Positions 23,364 through 33,305 of a stretch of DNA of 64,000 nt are shown here, piece after piece. Numbering within the stretch: position 1 is the first letter of the stretch; the number at the start of each line of letters is the position of its first letter. The notes under the pieces were generated by a model that saw only the letters and a program-made list of their open reading frames with translations, did no database searches and was not told where the DNA came from. The stretch comes from Bryoerythrophyllum caledonicum (Eukaryota; Streptophyta; Bryopsida; Pottiales; Pottiaceae), in contig OZ020519.1 in assembly GCA_963971425.1 (NCBI GenBank), forward strand, positions 23,600,786-23,664,785, in the 5' to 3' direction. A program made the position numbers and the translations under genes.

Positions 23364-24551
23364 CTATATCTCATAGCGGAAGAAAGCGTCCGGAACTTCA
23401 AAGTTGAATGGTTTTGCCATTAGCTCGTCAGCCACTTTGGAGACTGTTGGGCCTTTGATTGGCTCTCGCTCCAATAACTTATCGATCTTCACTTGAAAAG
23501 TTGCGTAGTTGACGGTTGATTTGAAGAATGCTGAGTCAGATTCCTTTGCCCAAATTGCTCTAGCCATCCACCCAACAGAGTACGAATCGGCGAGTTGGGT
23601 GTATTGGTGTCGCCGTTGCATCACATCCAATGCCGTTTCCGAATTTTGTGTGCCGAATTTGTAAAACAACTCTGGAGCTACCCAGTGCCGTTTACAGCGT
23701 TGATTGTCAAGCTCCGTCTCAGTCCGGAATCCATATTTTGATGGCTCTTTGTGTGACACTCGGCTCGCAATTTCCAAGTCACAAACGCCAATGAAGACGG
23801 ACCCTCGTTTCTCTAGAGGAAAGTGGAGAAGCACATTTGTGGGAGCGATGTCATTGTGAATGACACTTGCCTTGTGGACTTGGGCCATGGTGCACATCAA
23901 AGCCCTAGCAAGTCTTGCTCTATTCTTCCGAAAAGCTAAGATTTGTAAGGTATCCTCCGCCGAAATGTATGGAGCTGAAAGGATTGAGTTGCTTGAAGCC
24001 GCCGGATTTGCCTTTGAATCGACGGTTTTAAAATGGGCCCAGCTACCACCATTCCACTACAATGTATACGCCTCCATATTCTTCGTATTCACCGCCCAAA
24101 ACTTTATAACTCTTGGGTGTGCAACATGACATATCATGGCCTCGTGAGACAGTTGTCTAAATTTCTCCTTCGGATGAGATGCCCTTGGCATTTTCCCGGA
24201 AAACTCCATGTATGCCAAAATGGCTCTCACACTTAAAATGCAGACCTTTCGAACCTTTCCGTATTCACCAACGGCGTCATATCCGGTAAGTCCATAGACT
24301 CCGATATCTTCTGGAAAGAATTGCACGATGTGCAACATATGCATCTCCATGGCCAACTTCATTGCTTGTTCATTCCAAGGCATGCATCTTGTACGAGAGC
24401 TTGAAAACGTGCCGATTGTGGTCTTCACCCCTTTGGGGAACTTGCGGAGTTCCAAGTCTCGAGGCAGATGCTCGCCCTCGCAAGGTTTTTTCACCTCACA
24501 ATCGAATACATGCAATGCATTACTTGTGCATTGAATGATTACTCTCTCCAT
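23364..24551 (-). pseudogene. Protein-kinase-like gene with one in-frame TAG
   Basis: A single minus-strand frame of 395 codons runs from ATG at 24551 to the stop at 23364, interrupted once by TAG at 24057-24059. The N-lobe part has a glycine-rich stretch GYDAVGEYGKVRKV (residues 90-103) and an alpha-C-like HEAMICHVAHPRVIKFWAVN (136-155). At the usual beta-3 lysine position it reads AYM, so that lysine seems absent. The C-lobe has the catalytic loop IHNDIAPTNVLL (Asp and Asn kept), CDLE in place of DFG (Asp kept), HWVAPELF for APE, and YSVGW for the F-helix. The family within kinases is not recognised. It sits inside the hAT-like element X2 as apparent cargo, and no introns are evident. It is a pseudogene, or a gene needing readthrough or splicing around the TAG. 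Confidence 0.65.
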
Positions 24552-24562
24552 GAATGAGGCAT

Positions 24563-25176
24563 AGTGGGTGAAAGTCCACTAAGGTGGTATATATATAGTG
24601 TCACAAATGATTTTGAAGAGAGTCACAAACCTTTTTTTGCTGCATAGTGCAAATGTCGGACGGATCTTGGGATTCTATTGATGGAATGTGATAATTGCCT
24701 TGATTTAAAGTCTAGGAACCCCAAAAATGTTGAGTACTGACTTACGGTTTGGCCAATATAGGTATATCTTTCATCAGTATATACTTGTCACAAGTATATG
24801 ACATTTGCCAAATATACTTATTTTGAGAGTTCTAGGAAGTTAAATACTTCAAAAGTTTTGGAACACATTCAGGCCATAATGTGTTCATATATTATAACTG
24901 AAGATTCTAGATCGAAAACTTATTTTCACTTTTATTGCTAAAAACAAGATTTTTCTTCAAGGCTCCTAAAATAGGAATTAGTATTGATTTTTGCTTTGAT
25001 TTCTTATCCAATCACATACATCATGCATAGATCCATCTTGAAACATACTTTTTTCTGAAGAAAAACCTTTTTTTTCCATTAAATTGGGCAAAATCAAGTT
25101 TTTTTGTCCAAAATAATATACTTTGAGGTATATTTTTTTGCCCAAAAGTGAGTAACCCTAGCTGACTTCTACCCAG
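24563..25176 (-). mobile_element. Element D, copy 2, upstream of the kinase-like gene
   Basis: Near-identical inverted copy of 10789-11400. The ends are GGGTGAAAGTCCACTAAGG and, inward from the right, GGGTAGAAGTCAGCTAGGG. AGT occurs on both sides and may be a 3-bp duplication. Its inner end lies only about 12 bp upstream of the kinase-like ATG, so it supplies the immediate upstream region of that gene. Confidence 0.65.
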
Positions 25177-25314
25177 TGGTACATGCCATATGCATCCTTG
25201 TACAATTCAAAACTCTCCAGAGTGCGCTCGAATTTTGACTGGAGGTCGGCCTGAAGGCACATGATTCCTAGCTCTCCCTTTTCCAAATAAACTTGACAAT
25301 ATCGCACCAAGTCA
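25177..25314 (-). other. Possible upstream exon remnant
   Basis: Between element D and the L1 tail lies an open minus-strand stretch containing CLQADLQSKFERTLESFELY and KDAYGMYH, a plausible coding fragment of unknown family. It may belong to the kinase-like gene, separated from it by the D insertion, but removing D does not leave a simple in-frame connection. Confidence 0.3.
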
Positions 25315-26150
25315 ATTTTATTTTTATTTTTATTTTTATTTTTTTGAAGCAAAACAAAGACCAAGTTTGATTGCAAAAAGTCACCAGTATAGACCGGAGT
25401 GCCAGTTCCGGCAACACCAAAAAGACTCAGGACTCCGAACTAACATGAAACTCTTTGACCCAAACAATGTAGACGCCTCGAACGCTACATAGCAACTCAT
25501 GACAACCCCAAGTGGAGTCGAAAAGGTTGGCCGCCTCGTTTCTGCTAGCCTCGGTATTGGCAGTGAGAACTCTGCCCCAGGCAATCCTACCATAATCCGT
25601 GAGACCCTGCCAAATGACGTTCTCAATCTTATAGTGATTCCACCTCATCTAGTTGAACACCCAATCGTTCGTGGCAAGCTAGATAGTCCAAAGAGTAATC
25701 CCTCTCAGAAGAAGCCCGATTCTACTGAGCTTCGTAAATCTCTGAGGAGGCCTACTTCCAAAAAGTGCCTGCTTAAAATTAACACAACCCCATTGGGAGT
25801 GCGGGGAGTTACTGAGGCGTCGAAGAATCTCGTTAATATAGTCCCACGCGTGGCTATAGCTCCAGAACCTATGCAGAATGCTCTCCTGTTCTCCCAGACT
25901 ACAAACCGTGCAACTATCATCAATGTGAGGAGAAGCCCGTTTCCTCTATTGATTCACAGCGACAGCTTTCTGCCACAATTGCCAGATAAGCCCTGCTTCC
26001 TTCCCACTTCGCTCTTTGTCCCAAACATTCCGCCATCTCAGTTTGAATTTGTTGGGGAGGACTTGACTCCATTTCTTCTGGACCACATTCCGTGGTGGAC
26101 GGCAAGCTCGAAGAATCATCCTCCCATGTTTGGTGGAGTAGATTGAGTAG
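25315..26150 (-). mobile_element. 5'-truncated L1, minus strand
   Basis: The minus strand encodes the C-terminal zf-RVT region of a plant L1: DSCTVCSLGEQESILHRFW and ITLWTI, then TNDWVFN and VIWQGLTDYGRIAWGRV. Two TAG codons interrupt the frame, at ITLWTI and after DWVFN. The T-rich run TTTTTATTTTTATTTTT at about 25316-25346 is the antisense A-rich tail. The 3' UTR matches the L1 ending at 2936. Confidence 0.75.
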
Positions 26151-26926
26151 AATTAAAGCCTTGAATTGAACATTGATAGGCTCAAGTAGACAAGCATGTG
26201 GTTTACATGGAACTCGTTCATGTAAACGTGCATCAAAACGACTGAAGGTATGAAAACCCTGTCCACTTGAGCGCTAATCATTTTCACTACAATGTTTAAC
26301 CACCTACAAACTAAGATTACTGCCCTTCGAGTGAAATTGCATTGGACGGAAACCTAACTCGTCCTGACCTCACCTCAATGACACGTCCATTTCAACATCT
26401 TCAGTGCATATGTGAATGTCCCGGATGACGTCTTCACGAATGTCAAAGCGGGCGTCCCCTCACTTCTTCCGACTTCCATCACCCTTATGCGCACAAATAC
26501 GAAGGTCAGAATCGAACTTTGGCATACATTTGCAACCAATTCAACCCCTACTGAGCCAAAACCAAAGGCATCTACGCATGATGAGGGAAAGCACGCCCCG
26601 AGCATGTTGAACTGACCTTTGGGATTGGCGGTTTAGAATGTCCCACCGCCTTTGCTGGGGCCGCTTTCTTGGTCGCTGAGGGAGGGAAGCAACGACTCTG
26701 TAGACGTTTGCACGCACTCAACGCACACACTCACACACCGCACACACAACCTCACGCGTACATACACACATCTAAGTCTCACCTACACACACCTGAAACT
26801 ATACAAACACCTCAAGCGCACACACTCCACACTCACACGCACATACAACGCACATACAACTCACACGCGCACTCACTTCTCACACGCGCACACATAGAAA
26901 GAGAGAGAGACACAAATCCTAGCGAG

Positions 26927-26977
<51 letters not shown>

Positions 26978-27265
26978 GTCACGCCCTTATTCACTCTTGA
27001 AAAAGCAAGGACTGCCCCCCTGCCCGTCAAGACTAGCGGGAACAGTCCCCTGCGCTGACGTGGCAGGGGCGCATTCTCCGAGACATCCTTTAAAAAATCC
27101 TGCTATCCTTTTTGACGTCTCAAGTGTCAGGACGTTTTTGTCGATGTCTACTCGGATCCGGCTACGTCCTCACCTGTTCAGCGTGATGTCCCAACAATAC
27201 AAGGAATCTAGGCCGGGTCTTCAATCTTTTTTGACGTCCTGTGGGACGTCCATTTTCTTATAGTG
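26151..27265. mobile_element. CACTA-type terminus (second family), right end at 27265
   Basis: The sequence ends ATTTTCTTATAGTG, which read inward is CACTATAAGAAAAT, a classic CACTA terminus. Behind it are repeated GACGTC-containing motifs, including GACGTCC-TGT-GGGACGTC, as subterminal repeats. No matching left end was found, so the left limit is a guess. It directly abuts the cut edge of the left Gypsy LTR. Microsatellites lie inside. Confidence 0.5.
26710..26975 (+). repeat. CA-rich and (GA)n simple repeats
   Basis: CACA-rich degenerate sequence at 26710-26895 is followed by an uninterrupted (GA)n tract at about 26933-26975. Confidence 0.9.
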
Positions 27266-27839
27266 CAACTAAGTCAATTTGACTCTACATAACTCATTCT
27301 AATACAAATCATGACAAACTAATTTACAAACCACACTTTATGAAATCAAACAACAAACTGGAGACATTCTACATTCTCTTGAAAGCAAAATTGAAATCAC
27401 TATTGTTGAATTGACATAATGTATTCCTTTAAGTAATTACAACAAGTGAACATCAACTTGAAATTGAACATGAGCCAAAATTCATAACATTTCTACACTT
27501 TAATCAAACTATTCACTCAAGCTCTCTCCAGTGACATACACACTCAAGATATTCTATTTTCTAATATGTTGTAGTGTTTCCTTCTTTTATCATCTTTACT
27601 TATGTCCTCAAAGTCAAATTGACACCTCTTCGTATCTAGATTTCAAAGAGTATAGCCGTCATGTCTATTTGAATTAGATTCTAAAGAGTGGCGGCTAGGA
27701 GTCTACTAAAATCTCCTTTCTAATTTCTAAGGTTTAATCATAACTATCCTTAATCAATTTTCCAAAATTCTTAGAAAAATAAGCTCCTTTCACATTGTCA
27801 ATTAGAAAAAGGATTCAAAGTAAAGATTTTATGCTCACA
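27266..27839 (-). repeat. Gypsy 3' LTR, partial
   Basis: Nearly identical to 55516-56089; only about one base differs by eye. It represents about 574 of about 1,890 bp of the LTR. A purine-rich tract, CTAAGGAGGGGGCTA on the minus strand (27840-27854), lies directly inside, as expected for a polypurine tract. Confidence 0.85.
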
Positions 27840-27854
27840 TAGCCCCCTCCTTAG

Positions 27855-29567
27855 TCAACTTGACTCCCGACAAGTTCAGTCGAACTGTTTATGAACAAAA
27901 GGAATACTTAACTAGGCACTATATTACACAATCTTTCTTCCTCTATCAGCCGATTTGTCTGTTAGGCCTCAAAATTTTGGTCGCTTATTTCGGTGATCAT
28001 CGTGGTACTTGGTGTTGGTGCAAATGCGCTGTGCCGTTAGCTTGTTGACGTCCCTCCTCACGTCGTCATCAAACTGAAGAAGTGCAGTGTTGCGGTTGCC
28101 TTGATATGATAACCAATTGTCAATGGCAACCTTCCTCGTTCCATTAAACTCGTTGATGAAGCATCCATTCATGCCTTAGAGAAAGTGCGTCATTGCCATG
28201 ATCTCCAACATGCAAGCCCATTGTGTACTATGGTAGCGCAGCTTCATTGCCAACAGAAACTCAAGTTTCATGTCGTCATACTAGTTAAAGTGATCACTAC
28301 GTTGAAGTTTCTACTCATGTAAGCAAGAAACTTGGCAAATACTGTTGCCCGAAAGCACATTGGGTCTCTATGCTTGTGATGTACTTGCCAAAACTCGGTA
28401 TAGGCTGTGGCACAGTTGGCTTCAATGTCAAATTGACAGGGTACCAACGGCCAGTTATACTCAGTCGAGTCGATGGTAGCATTAGGGGACCACTTGAATC
28501 TCCTCTTTGTCACGTTATAAAAGTGTGCATTTGTGCGCACTGCAACTGGTGGTTCCATTGTCCAAGTCTAATCAACAACCTCCTTATATACAAGATCCCA
28601 CGTTCTCTCCTCTGTTCTTGATAAACCGTAGTCCTCCAGCAACTAATTCATGGCTCTCCAAGTTGGAACGGGAACCTCATGTTCATTTTCAAATAGATGG
28701 TCATATTGCCCGAGGTAGTATTGCTTCTCATAAGATCCGGTTACAGGGGTTCTGATCTGCAGCCACGGAGGTGATACAAACCAGGTAGGGGGAGGACTCA
28801 ATTGGACTTGTGCCTCATGCGATACTATGTCAATTTGACGAGAGTCCATGTTCTTCAAGAGTCCCTTCAGGTCTTGACGAGCTTGATGGATCCTGTAGAC
28901 ATATTGTCCAGTAGACATCTCCCCTCGTTGTGCACTACTCTCACGTTCTAGTACATAACTCAACTTGACGAGTATGCCATCCTTGTTGTTCACCGACCGC
29001 TCCACTCCTTCCAAAATCCGTCGCCATGAGTTGATGATGCCTTGCGGAGCAACACGTACAATCTCTTTTACCTCAATAGCAAAGTTTGTAATTTGAATGG
29101 GGCGGCGACTCTTCAGAGCAAAGTCCAATTGACGACGTTGATGCAGTTGTGCTTCCAGCTTCATATAGTAAAGTACCGCTCTTGCGCCTAAATGTCCAAT
29201 TGGAAACTACAATTGATTCGGGTCTGTCAATTTGACATCACCTCGAGCCACCATTTTGCAAATCAGGTTGTGAGCATTCTCCATCCCATTGGTCATTTGC
29301 CACGCTCGATCAAACTCGGGTGCGTCGAACTGACAATACCGCTCTCGATTGAGAATGTTCAGCAATAGATCACGTTGAAGCTCATACGCATGAAACAACG
29401 AGTAGCTAGGAGGTGTCATCAAGCGTGTCTTCTATAGAGCCGTCCACAATCGCTCCGATTCAACTCGACCTTGCTCGGTGTCGCTCTTGGAATCTTGGAG
29501 CAGCGTCTTTAATGACTCCACTTGTGTCTTCAAATTGACATCCTCTAGTGCAACTACCAAATTCACT
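27855..29567 (-). other. Gypsy accessory region, distal part
   Basis: Open minus-strand segments without recognised homology belong to the region between integrase and the 3' LTR. Predicted products are hydrophilic and partly coiled-coil-like. The largest contains RRPIQITNFAIEVKEIVRV and PPPTWFVSPPWLQIRTP. It is the same region as 42907-46400, separated by the LINE insertion. Function is unknown. Confidence 0.5.
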
Positions 29568-29579
29568 TGCGCCTTCAAT
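29568..29579. repeat. 12-bp target-site duplication, left
   Basis: TGCGCCTTCAAT, identical to 42895-42906 next to the LINE 3' tail. This defines the LINE 5' end at 29580. Confidence 0.75.
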
Positions 29580-32500
29580 ATCGGAGGGATGGGTGTTGAG
29601 TAGCTCCGCATTTCCTGGTGAGGAGGGTTCAAAGTGTTAGACAAATTCTGTCCCACAAGGCAGTAAGAGGTGCTGGTCCTTACTCGCAAGCCCACTTGTG
29701 TGTGTCAAAATTTGTTGAAAGGTGTGGGAAGTACATACATGTGTTGGGATAGGGCTTATTGGATTAGAATTAGATTGGATCTTGCAAAAAGGTTGTTGGA
29801 AACTGGAGGTTATGATCTATGAGGAAGATCTGCAGCGGGCCCTGTGTTGGACTAGGTCAGTAGCAACCAATCCACGTCCTTCACCGCAAGATCCATATCT
29901 AAGATCTAGATCTGAGTAGGGTAAAGGTACTTACACACTCTACACTTGAACCATCCGAACCAGACCTCATTCAACAAGATGCTGCACAAGTTCAAGCTGC
30001 CCAACAAACGACAACCAGATATTTTCTCCTTACCACACTCTTGCTTATCAGTTGTTCTCATTTTTTCCATTGCATATTACTTCCTTTCTAACAAACAGGT
30101 ACATCAAAACGACACAACAAGACACACACAAAGGATACAATCAAATCACAAGAATAATGCCTATCAACATACAATGACGTCCAAATCATTGTACAAGAAC
30201 CAACGATCAAGACAGCACTGATCTCACTTCACAGGTACGTTCCTTCCAAACCTCACCCTCTCTACTTGCTTAGTTTTAAAACATGCTTACACTATTAGAT
30301 TTCACACCATAAGATTGCCACAAAGCACATTATTCTTTAGGCACACACAAGTATTAGTACAGCAACAACCACTGCAGAAACAACACAGCTGGTTCTACAA
30401 AGACGCTCCAGACTACAACAACTTGAAGTGGCTCCAAAACGACATGACAACAAACGCAGCAGGGAGCACACAACAAAAACAGCAGAGTATATGCCATAGA
30501 AACTGCAACATGGACATGGAGCCTCGATTCTGCAACATGCAAGACAAGACCACGAACAAGACAAACAACTACTCGACTACACACACAAGAAGACCATGCA
30601 GAAGTAACAGGACATCAACAAGCACGGAGGTAACATATCCTGTCCACACTAATGATAAACTCGGATCCTCACAGATGCAGCATATTACAAGACATAGGTA
30701 CCTACGATATACAAGCAGCAGCAGCCTAGGAGTCCAAGCTGGCAACAACACGAGTATGTGTGTCTACACACATGAGAATTGGGCTCCCTTCATTCACCGA
30801 GGTGCCCTAACCAGGAACAAAGACAGGGAGCCCCAACCGCAAACTACAGCGACGTGGGTGCCACACGCAGGAAGCGGATGTAGAGTATCAAACAACGAAG
30901 TCAAGGCAGCTCGCTCTGCACACACATATGTGTATGGAGGCCTTAGACGTACGCAGCAGTGGAGAAGAGGCATGCACCGAAGACAAGAGGGAAGCAACAC
31001 TCAGGAACCGGCCTGCACCATACACATCAAGATCAAAACATCGCCGGGACAAACCACAACACAACACAACCAACAACCACTCGAGCTCCACAACAAAAAA
31101 CAAGACCGAACTCAAGAAGACAGGTACGTACATTGCAAGGTAAGTCTTCCTACACCAACTCCATGGTCTCCTTCATGTCCCCCTCTCCCACCTAGGTACT
31201 CTAACATCTGCAGAGGGAGGGCCACCATTATGGACGCCATTTCGCCCCTCCTACAACAAGAGCAAATTGTCAACGGTACTAAACCATCATGCATCAAGAC
31301 CAGAAGAAACCCTAATGTCGCCGCCCCCAAAAAAGACCAAGTGCAGAAATTTCCAAGCCTAGATCCAAAATCCAAATATCTAATCGAGCGGCTAGCACCT
31401 CTCCACAACCCTAGCCGCCAGCAACAAGTAAACAAGATGCATCCAACGTCAACAGACATATTCGTCACACCTCAAAGACACACAGCAAGGTATATAACAC
31501 TATACCTTCTCCCACAGAAATCCTCTTTCGCTCATTCAGCACATAGGCCCCCCGCTTCTGCACCCTGTTCCTTCCGGGAGCGAGCGTCCTCAACGCGAAG
31601 TGATAGAGACTACCTGGCAAGGCGAGCAAGCGCACATTCAGGCGGCGAGGTCCCACCTAGCGGCCTGACTCGGAAGACAGCCGCAACCTTCTCCACCACC
31701 GATCCGGCATCTACACACAGTGAAGCCATTCTTACCCTCTTTTCTGCATTTAACGTAAGAGAATGGTGTTTTTATTGGTATCATCAGCAAAAGATTAGGG
31801 CTCGAATTCAATGTGTTTATAGATCGCATCGGGATTCACTACGCACAATAGCTCCTGTGAATTTTAGTACCATCCATAACCTTCGTGTGTACAAAATCTC
31901 ACCATTACTAAGGATCTTACAGGAAAAACTAGGACGTGAAGAGAACAGGAAAACGGAACACAAGTGCAGAAGCAAACGAGAACGAAACAAGCTGCTACCT
32001 CTCAGCAAGACGCGGCACCTGCTTAACCTGATCTACAGCCAACCTGATCTCCAGCCAAGTTGCCGCAGTTTGCTGGTCCTGGTGACACGCCGAAAGAATC
32101 CACTCGCTGCCGACATAAGGAGGCCAACCCTGACAGCCACAAGGACCCACCTCCCAAAGCGATCCTCCCCATCGAAGGTGGAAGCCAACTCTCACGCATG
32201 TTCACAGCGTAACACCGTAATCTCATACGCTCTACGTCGAAGACTGGTGAGCCGCACGAACCCCAACTCGAATACCTTGCGCGCGTATGCGCTCAAGCGG
32301 CGCAGAAGTCACAGGGGTATTCGGAGAAGACGTGATGTGGGCGCAGAGAGAAAGTTCTGGGGCGGGCTCATAAAGCTGAGGCGTAAAGAGCACGATCTGG
32401 TGCATTAGGAGTCTCAGAAGGAAGGAGCTCGGGAGACCGAGAAGTCTGGGGCGGAGGCTCGTCACAAACCTGCCCACGAACGCTGGAGGACAAGCGGAGT

Positions 32501-33305
32501 TTCTGCAAGCAAGGACTACGCGCAACAAGAGTACCTGAAACGCACTCACGGAGGTGGGAGACTCAGAAGGAAGTACGGGAGACCAGAAGAGAACACCGAA
32601 CAACGTGAGCACCTGCAAACCCTTCGAGAGGCTGGGAGGCCTGGAGCAAAGAACGGGAGACCTGAAGGGAAGAGCGGAAAGCCTGGAGTGAAAGGTAAAC
32701 CAGTAAACAACCAACGGACTCTTAGTAGAAACGAATGCCATAGGACGGTACATACTTGGAGAACCTGCTGGCAAGGGTGCCTGTGCCTCAAAAACGGAAG
32801 GTCCAAACAATCAGGTCAAAGCCTTCTCTTACTCCCCCCATTAGTTAGACTCTATCATCATTGGGGTTTTGCAAACCTATGGACTTTTGCACAAATCTTT
32901 TATAAATATTTATTTGCTTGGGGAGGTGACCTCTATTTGGGCACCTCCCATGTGTGTATGTGTGCTGAAATTACTAGGCAACGTAGTATCCCGCCATTTA
33001 ACACCTTCTTCTTCCATAAGATGGTGAAAATGAGCATAAATGAATGGTGTATACTCTACACAAGATGTGATACTAAAGAGATTGTGGGTAGAGATTGTAG
33101 GCAAATGGTTAGGAATGAATGGTGTCTATTGTATGCAAGCTATGTTGCCAATATTGTTGCAAGTATAAACTTCTTCTTAACTACAAACTCTCAAACAGGC
33201 CCACAACTTAATTTGTGGAATGAGGTTGTAGTTAAGATGATAAGAAGTTATTTGAAAGGCAAAGACAAAAACCAACTCCAATACCTTTTTCTTGCTTTGT
33301 TCAGA
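29580..33305 (+). other. LINE 5' leader
   Basis: A long leader with an unusual make-up. The stretch 29950-31130 is very rich in A and C (CACAACAACA-like). The stretch 31500-32700 is GC-rich, with repeated GGGAGACC (near 32430, 32568 and 32660). The stretch 32820-33300 is AT-rich. Donor-like CAGGTACGT occurs near 30233 and 31122 and AAGGTAAGT near 31137. Promoter and splicing roles are not shown by sequence alone. Confidence 0.5.
30315..32408 (+). CDS. Uncertain leader open frame (possible ORF0)
   Basis: One frame stays open for about 2.1 kb in the LINE leader. The first ATG of reasonable context is near 30444. The predicted product is rich in Ser, Thr, Gln, Asn and Arg, without recognisable domains. 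The first kilobase is A/C-rich, and such sequence lacks the T needed for stop codons, so openness there means little. The second half stays open in a GC-rich context where chance stops would be fewer. The C-terminus is very basic (ALKRRRSHRGIRRRRDVG). It may be a real ORF0, part of a spliced leader, or chance. I would not assign a function. Confidence 0.25.
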   Translation: MPQSTLFFRHTQVLVQQQPLQKQHSWFYKDAPDYNNLKWLQNDMTTNAAGSTQQKQQSICHRNCNMDMEPRFCNMQDKTTNKTNNYSTTHTRRPCRSNRTSTSTEVTYPVHTNDKLGSSQMQHITRHRYLRYTSSSSLGVQAGNNTSMCVYTHENWAPFIHRGALTRNKDREPQPQTTATWVPHAGSGCRVSNNEVKAARSAHTYVYGGLRRTQQWRRGMHRRQEGSNTQEPACTIHIKIKTSPGQTTTQHNQQPLELHNKKQDRTQEDRYVHCKVSLPTPTPWSPSCPPLPPRYSNICRGRATIMDAISPLLQQEQIVNGTKPSCIKTRRNPNVAAPKKDQVQKFPSLDPKSKYLIERLAPLHNPSRQQQVNKMHPTSTDIFVTPQRHTARYITLYLLPQKSSFAHSAHRPPASAPCSFRERASSTRSDRDYLARRASAHSGGEVPPSGLTRKTAATFSTTDPASTHSEAILTLFSAFNVREWCFYWYHQQKIRARIQCVYRSHRDSLRTIAPVNFSTIHNLRVYKISPLLRILQEKLGREENRKTEHKCRSKRERNKLLPLSKTRHLLNLIYSQPDLQPSCRSLLVLVTRRKNPLAADIRRPTLTATRTHLPKRSSPSKVEANSHACSQRNTVISYALRRRLVSRTNPNSNTLRAYALKRRRSHRGIRRRRDVGAERKFWGGLIKLRRKEHDLVH

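Noticed and set aside
25499-26146. 215-codon plus-strand frame
   Set aside because: It is antisense to the zf-RVT end of an L1 that reads convincingly on the minus strand.
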